A DNA stretch of 15,181 nucleotides from contig JAAWNI010000022.1 in assembly GCA_022798855.1 (NCBI GenBank), positions 1 to 15,181 on the forward strand, read 5' to 3'. A model generated the notes under the pieces. The model was given only the letters and a program-made list of their open reading frames with translations, made no database searches and was not told where the DNA came from. Made by a program: the position numbers and the translations under genes. This document shows positions 14,108 through 15,181 of the stretch, piece after piece (the stretch's first letter is position 1; each line of letters begins with the position of its first letter). The DNA is from Lawsonibacter sp. GTDB taxonomy: Bacteria; Bacillota; Clostridia; Oscillospirales; Oscillospiraceae.

Positions 14108-14134
14108 TTATCGTCATGTAGTATTATAAAGTTA
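14108..14134 (-). promoter_or_regulatory. Sigma-D promoter of fliD-fliS-fliT
   Basis: The minus strand reads TAAC (14134-14131), 15 bases, then GACGATAA (14115-14108), against the sigma-D consensus TAAA-N15-GCCGATAA/T. That is three of four and seven of eight matches with ideal spacing. It lies about 77 bases before the fliD ATG and fits late, filament-stage expression. Confidence 0.78.
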
Positions 14135-14163
14135 ATAGTTCTCAGAGAAAGATTTTTGAGCTT

Positions 14164-14185
14164 CCGCCCCGCCGCGCTGGGGCGG
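14164..14185 (+). other. GC-rich hairpin in the leader of the ParA-like gene
   Basis: CCGCCCC (14164-14170) and GGGGCGG (14179-14185) form a seven-pair stem with an eight-base loop, 25 bases upstream of the TTG start. No T-tract follows in the right place. It may influence translation, since the C-rich arm could alternatively contact the G-rich ribosome site at 14199-14205. No firm promoter was identified between it and the fliD promoter; TATTAT or TATAAA at 14122-14130 are candidates. Confidence 0.4.
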
Positions 14186-14210
14186 GGGTTTGCAAACAGG
14201 GGGAGATTTT

Positions 14211-14993
14211 TTGTCCGTTATCATTACCATCACCAACCAGAAGGGCGGCGTGGGCAAGACCACCACGGCCAGCGCCCTGATGGATGGCCTGCGCCAGCGG
14301 GGCGCCCGCATCCTGGGGGTCGACCTGGACCCCCAGGGCAGCCTGGGTTTCTGTCTGGGCCTGGACATTGAGAACTGCGCCACGGTTTATGACGTTTTAA
14401 AGGGCTCCCGCCCTATTCGCGAGGTCATCAACCCTTCGGAGTGCGGCGACGTCCTGCCCTCCAACATTCTGCTGTCCTCCGCCGAGCTGGAGTTCAACCG
14501 GCCCGGCCGGGAATTTCTGCTGAAAAACTGCCTGGCCGAGGTGGCCGGCGACTACGACTTCATCATCATCGACACCCCGCCCGCCCTGAACGTGCTGACG
14601 GTGAACGCCTACGTGGCCGCCGACGGGCTGGTCATCCCCATGGCCCCCGAGATACTCAGCCTGCTGGGGGTGGCCCAGATCCGCGAAACCATCGACACCG
14701 TCCGCCGGTGCTACAACTCCCGGCTCCGGGTGCTGGGCATACTCCTCAACAAGTACAACCAGCGCTTCACCCTGAACCGGGAGGTGCTGGACATGGCCGA
14801 GCAGATCGCCAAGCAGCTGGACACCAAGGTGTTCCAGTCCCGCATCCGCTCCGGCGTGGCGGTGGCGGAAGCCCCCGCCCACGGCGAAAGCGTCCTCAGC
14901 TACGCCCCGGACTCCAAGGTGGCCCGGGACTTCCGCCTGCTTCTCAACGAGATCACCAGGGAGTACGGCTCTTACACCGCCCTCCCCCGCTGA
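14211..14993 (+). CDS. ParA/Soj-type partitioning ATPase, no ParB in view (260 aa)
   Basis: A deviant Walker A ATPase that dimerises on DNA with ATP and positions cargo such as chromosome origins, plasmids or protein arrays. Motifs numbered from TTG 14211: NQKGGVGKTTT with signature Lys at about 11-19, Walker A' VDLDPQG with Asp38 and Asp40, Walker B FIIIDTPP with Asp121. Residues RIRSGVAVAEAPAHG at 211-225 are typical of the Soj/ParA C-terminal region. It has no membrane-targeting amphipathic C-terminal helix of MinD type, and the N-terminus lacks the DQAxxLR motif of FlhG, so ParA rather than MinD/FlhG. TTG is chosen because GGGGGAG lies five bases upstream; the upstream TTG at 14190 has no site. 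After the stop come about 70 bases and a repeat, no parB. Divergent from fliD. Confidence 0.88.
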   Translation: MSVIITITNQKGGVGKTTTASALMDGLRQRGARILGVDLDPQGSLGFCLGLDIENCATVYDVLKGSRPIREVINPSECGDVLPSNILLSSAELEFNRPGREFLLKNCLAEVAGDYDFIIIDTPPALNVLTVNAYVAADGLVIPMAPEILSLLGVAQIRETIDTVRRCYNSRLRVLGILLNKYNQRFTLNREVLDMAEQIAKQLDTKVFQSRIRSGVAVAEAPAHGESVLSYAPDSKVARDFRLLLNEITREYGSYTALPR

Positions 14994-15062
14994 CCCGTCC
15001 GCGCGCTGTCCGGCCAGGCTTTTCCTAACCGTCCAGCATCCCCGACCGCGCGTACCGGCTCT

Positions 15063-15181
15063 AAGAACCTGTATTCACAATGTCAAACGACCGTCTGGAC
15101 GGGCCTTTTGCCGCCTTGCGGCGTTAAAAAATCTTGAAATCCACAAAGGATTCCTGTGATTTTTTGCCTTGCAGGGCGGCA
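15063..15181. repeat. Palindromic element, copy 2, truncated by the window end
   Basis: It starts near AAGAACCTGTATTCACAAT (from 15063) and runs off the window. The core 15111-15177 aligns with 10171-10237: GCGTTAAAAA, CCTG and TTTTTTGCCTTGCAGGGC are shared. The hairpin AAAAAATC (15126-15133)/GATTTTTT (15158-15165) has inner stem AATCC/GGATT. The terminal sequence differs from copy 1 except for CCTGT, so the two belong to different subfamilies with one core. It lies after the ParA-like gene and may end its transcript. Confidence 0.7.

Noticed and set aside
14211..14993. Annotation of the ParA-like gene as flhG or minD
   Set aside because: It lacks the FlhG N-terminal DQAxxLR motif and the MinD C-terminal membrane helix; the C-terminal region is Soj/ParA-like.

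Overview
The window reads as chromosome of a high-G+C, motile, anaerobic gut-type Firmicute. Oscillospiraceae such as Intestinimonas, Oscillibacter or Flavonifractor relatives fit best. This is inferred from GC-rich codon use, AGGAGG-type ribosome sites, a FliD-FliS-FliT cluster with sigma-D (FliA-type) promoters, and a Cu+ ATPase carrying a C-terminal HMA domain. No marker gene is present to fix the genus. No rRNA, tRNA, CRISPR array or intact transposase was seen.

Layout, left to right. (1) 1-2530: a copper-exporting P1B ATPase (copA, minus strand, open at the left edge). It has a near-consensus promoter overlapped by a CsoR-like G/C palindrome, and a second HMA domain that starts behind its own Shine-Dalgarno and ATG. 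(2) 2745-2970: a 54-residue YjfB-type putative motility protein with a sigma-D -10 box and a terminator. (3) 3062-6092: a two-gene minus-strand unit, an FtsA/PilM-like actin-fold ATPase with a long proline-rich, beta-grasp-like C-terminus, followed by a bitopic protein with a strongly charged cytoplasmic tail. (4) 6286-8097: a methyl-accepting chemotaxis protein followed by strongly structured non-coding DNA. (5) 8345-10125: a divergent pair, an orphan FtsE-like ABC ATPase (minus) and a membrane-anchored C39-like cysteine peptidase domain protein (plus). (6) 10364-14031: fliD-fliS-fliT-like operon (minus) behind a sigma-D promoter; FliD is unusually large. (7) 14211-14993: a ParA/Soj-like ATPase (plus) with a TTG start and no ParB in view. 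(8) Two members of one short palindromic repeat family, at 10126-10285 and 15063-15181. Their core forms an A-tract/T-tract hairpin that could terminate transcription on both strands; paired substitutions between the copies support the hairpin.

The common theme from 2.8 to 14 kb is motility and envelope biology: filament cap and chaperones, a chemoreceptor, a small motility protein, and three homologues of division or positioning ATPases (FtsA-like, FtsE-like, ParA-like), each without its usual partner beside it. Whether these work together is a hypothesis. The best-supported non-standard signals are the repeat family acting as a portable bidirectional terminator, the possible second product from the 3' end of copA, the FtsA-like/bitopic pair, and the enlarged FliD.
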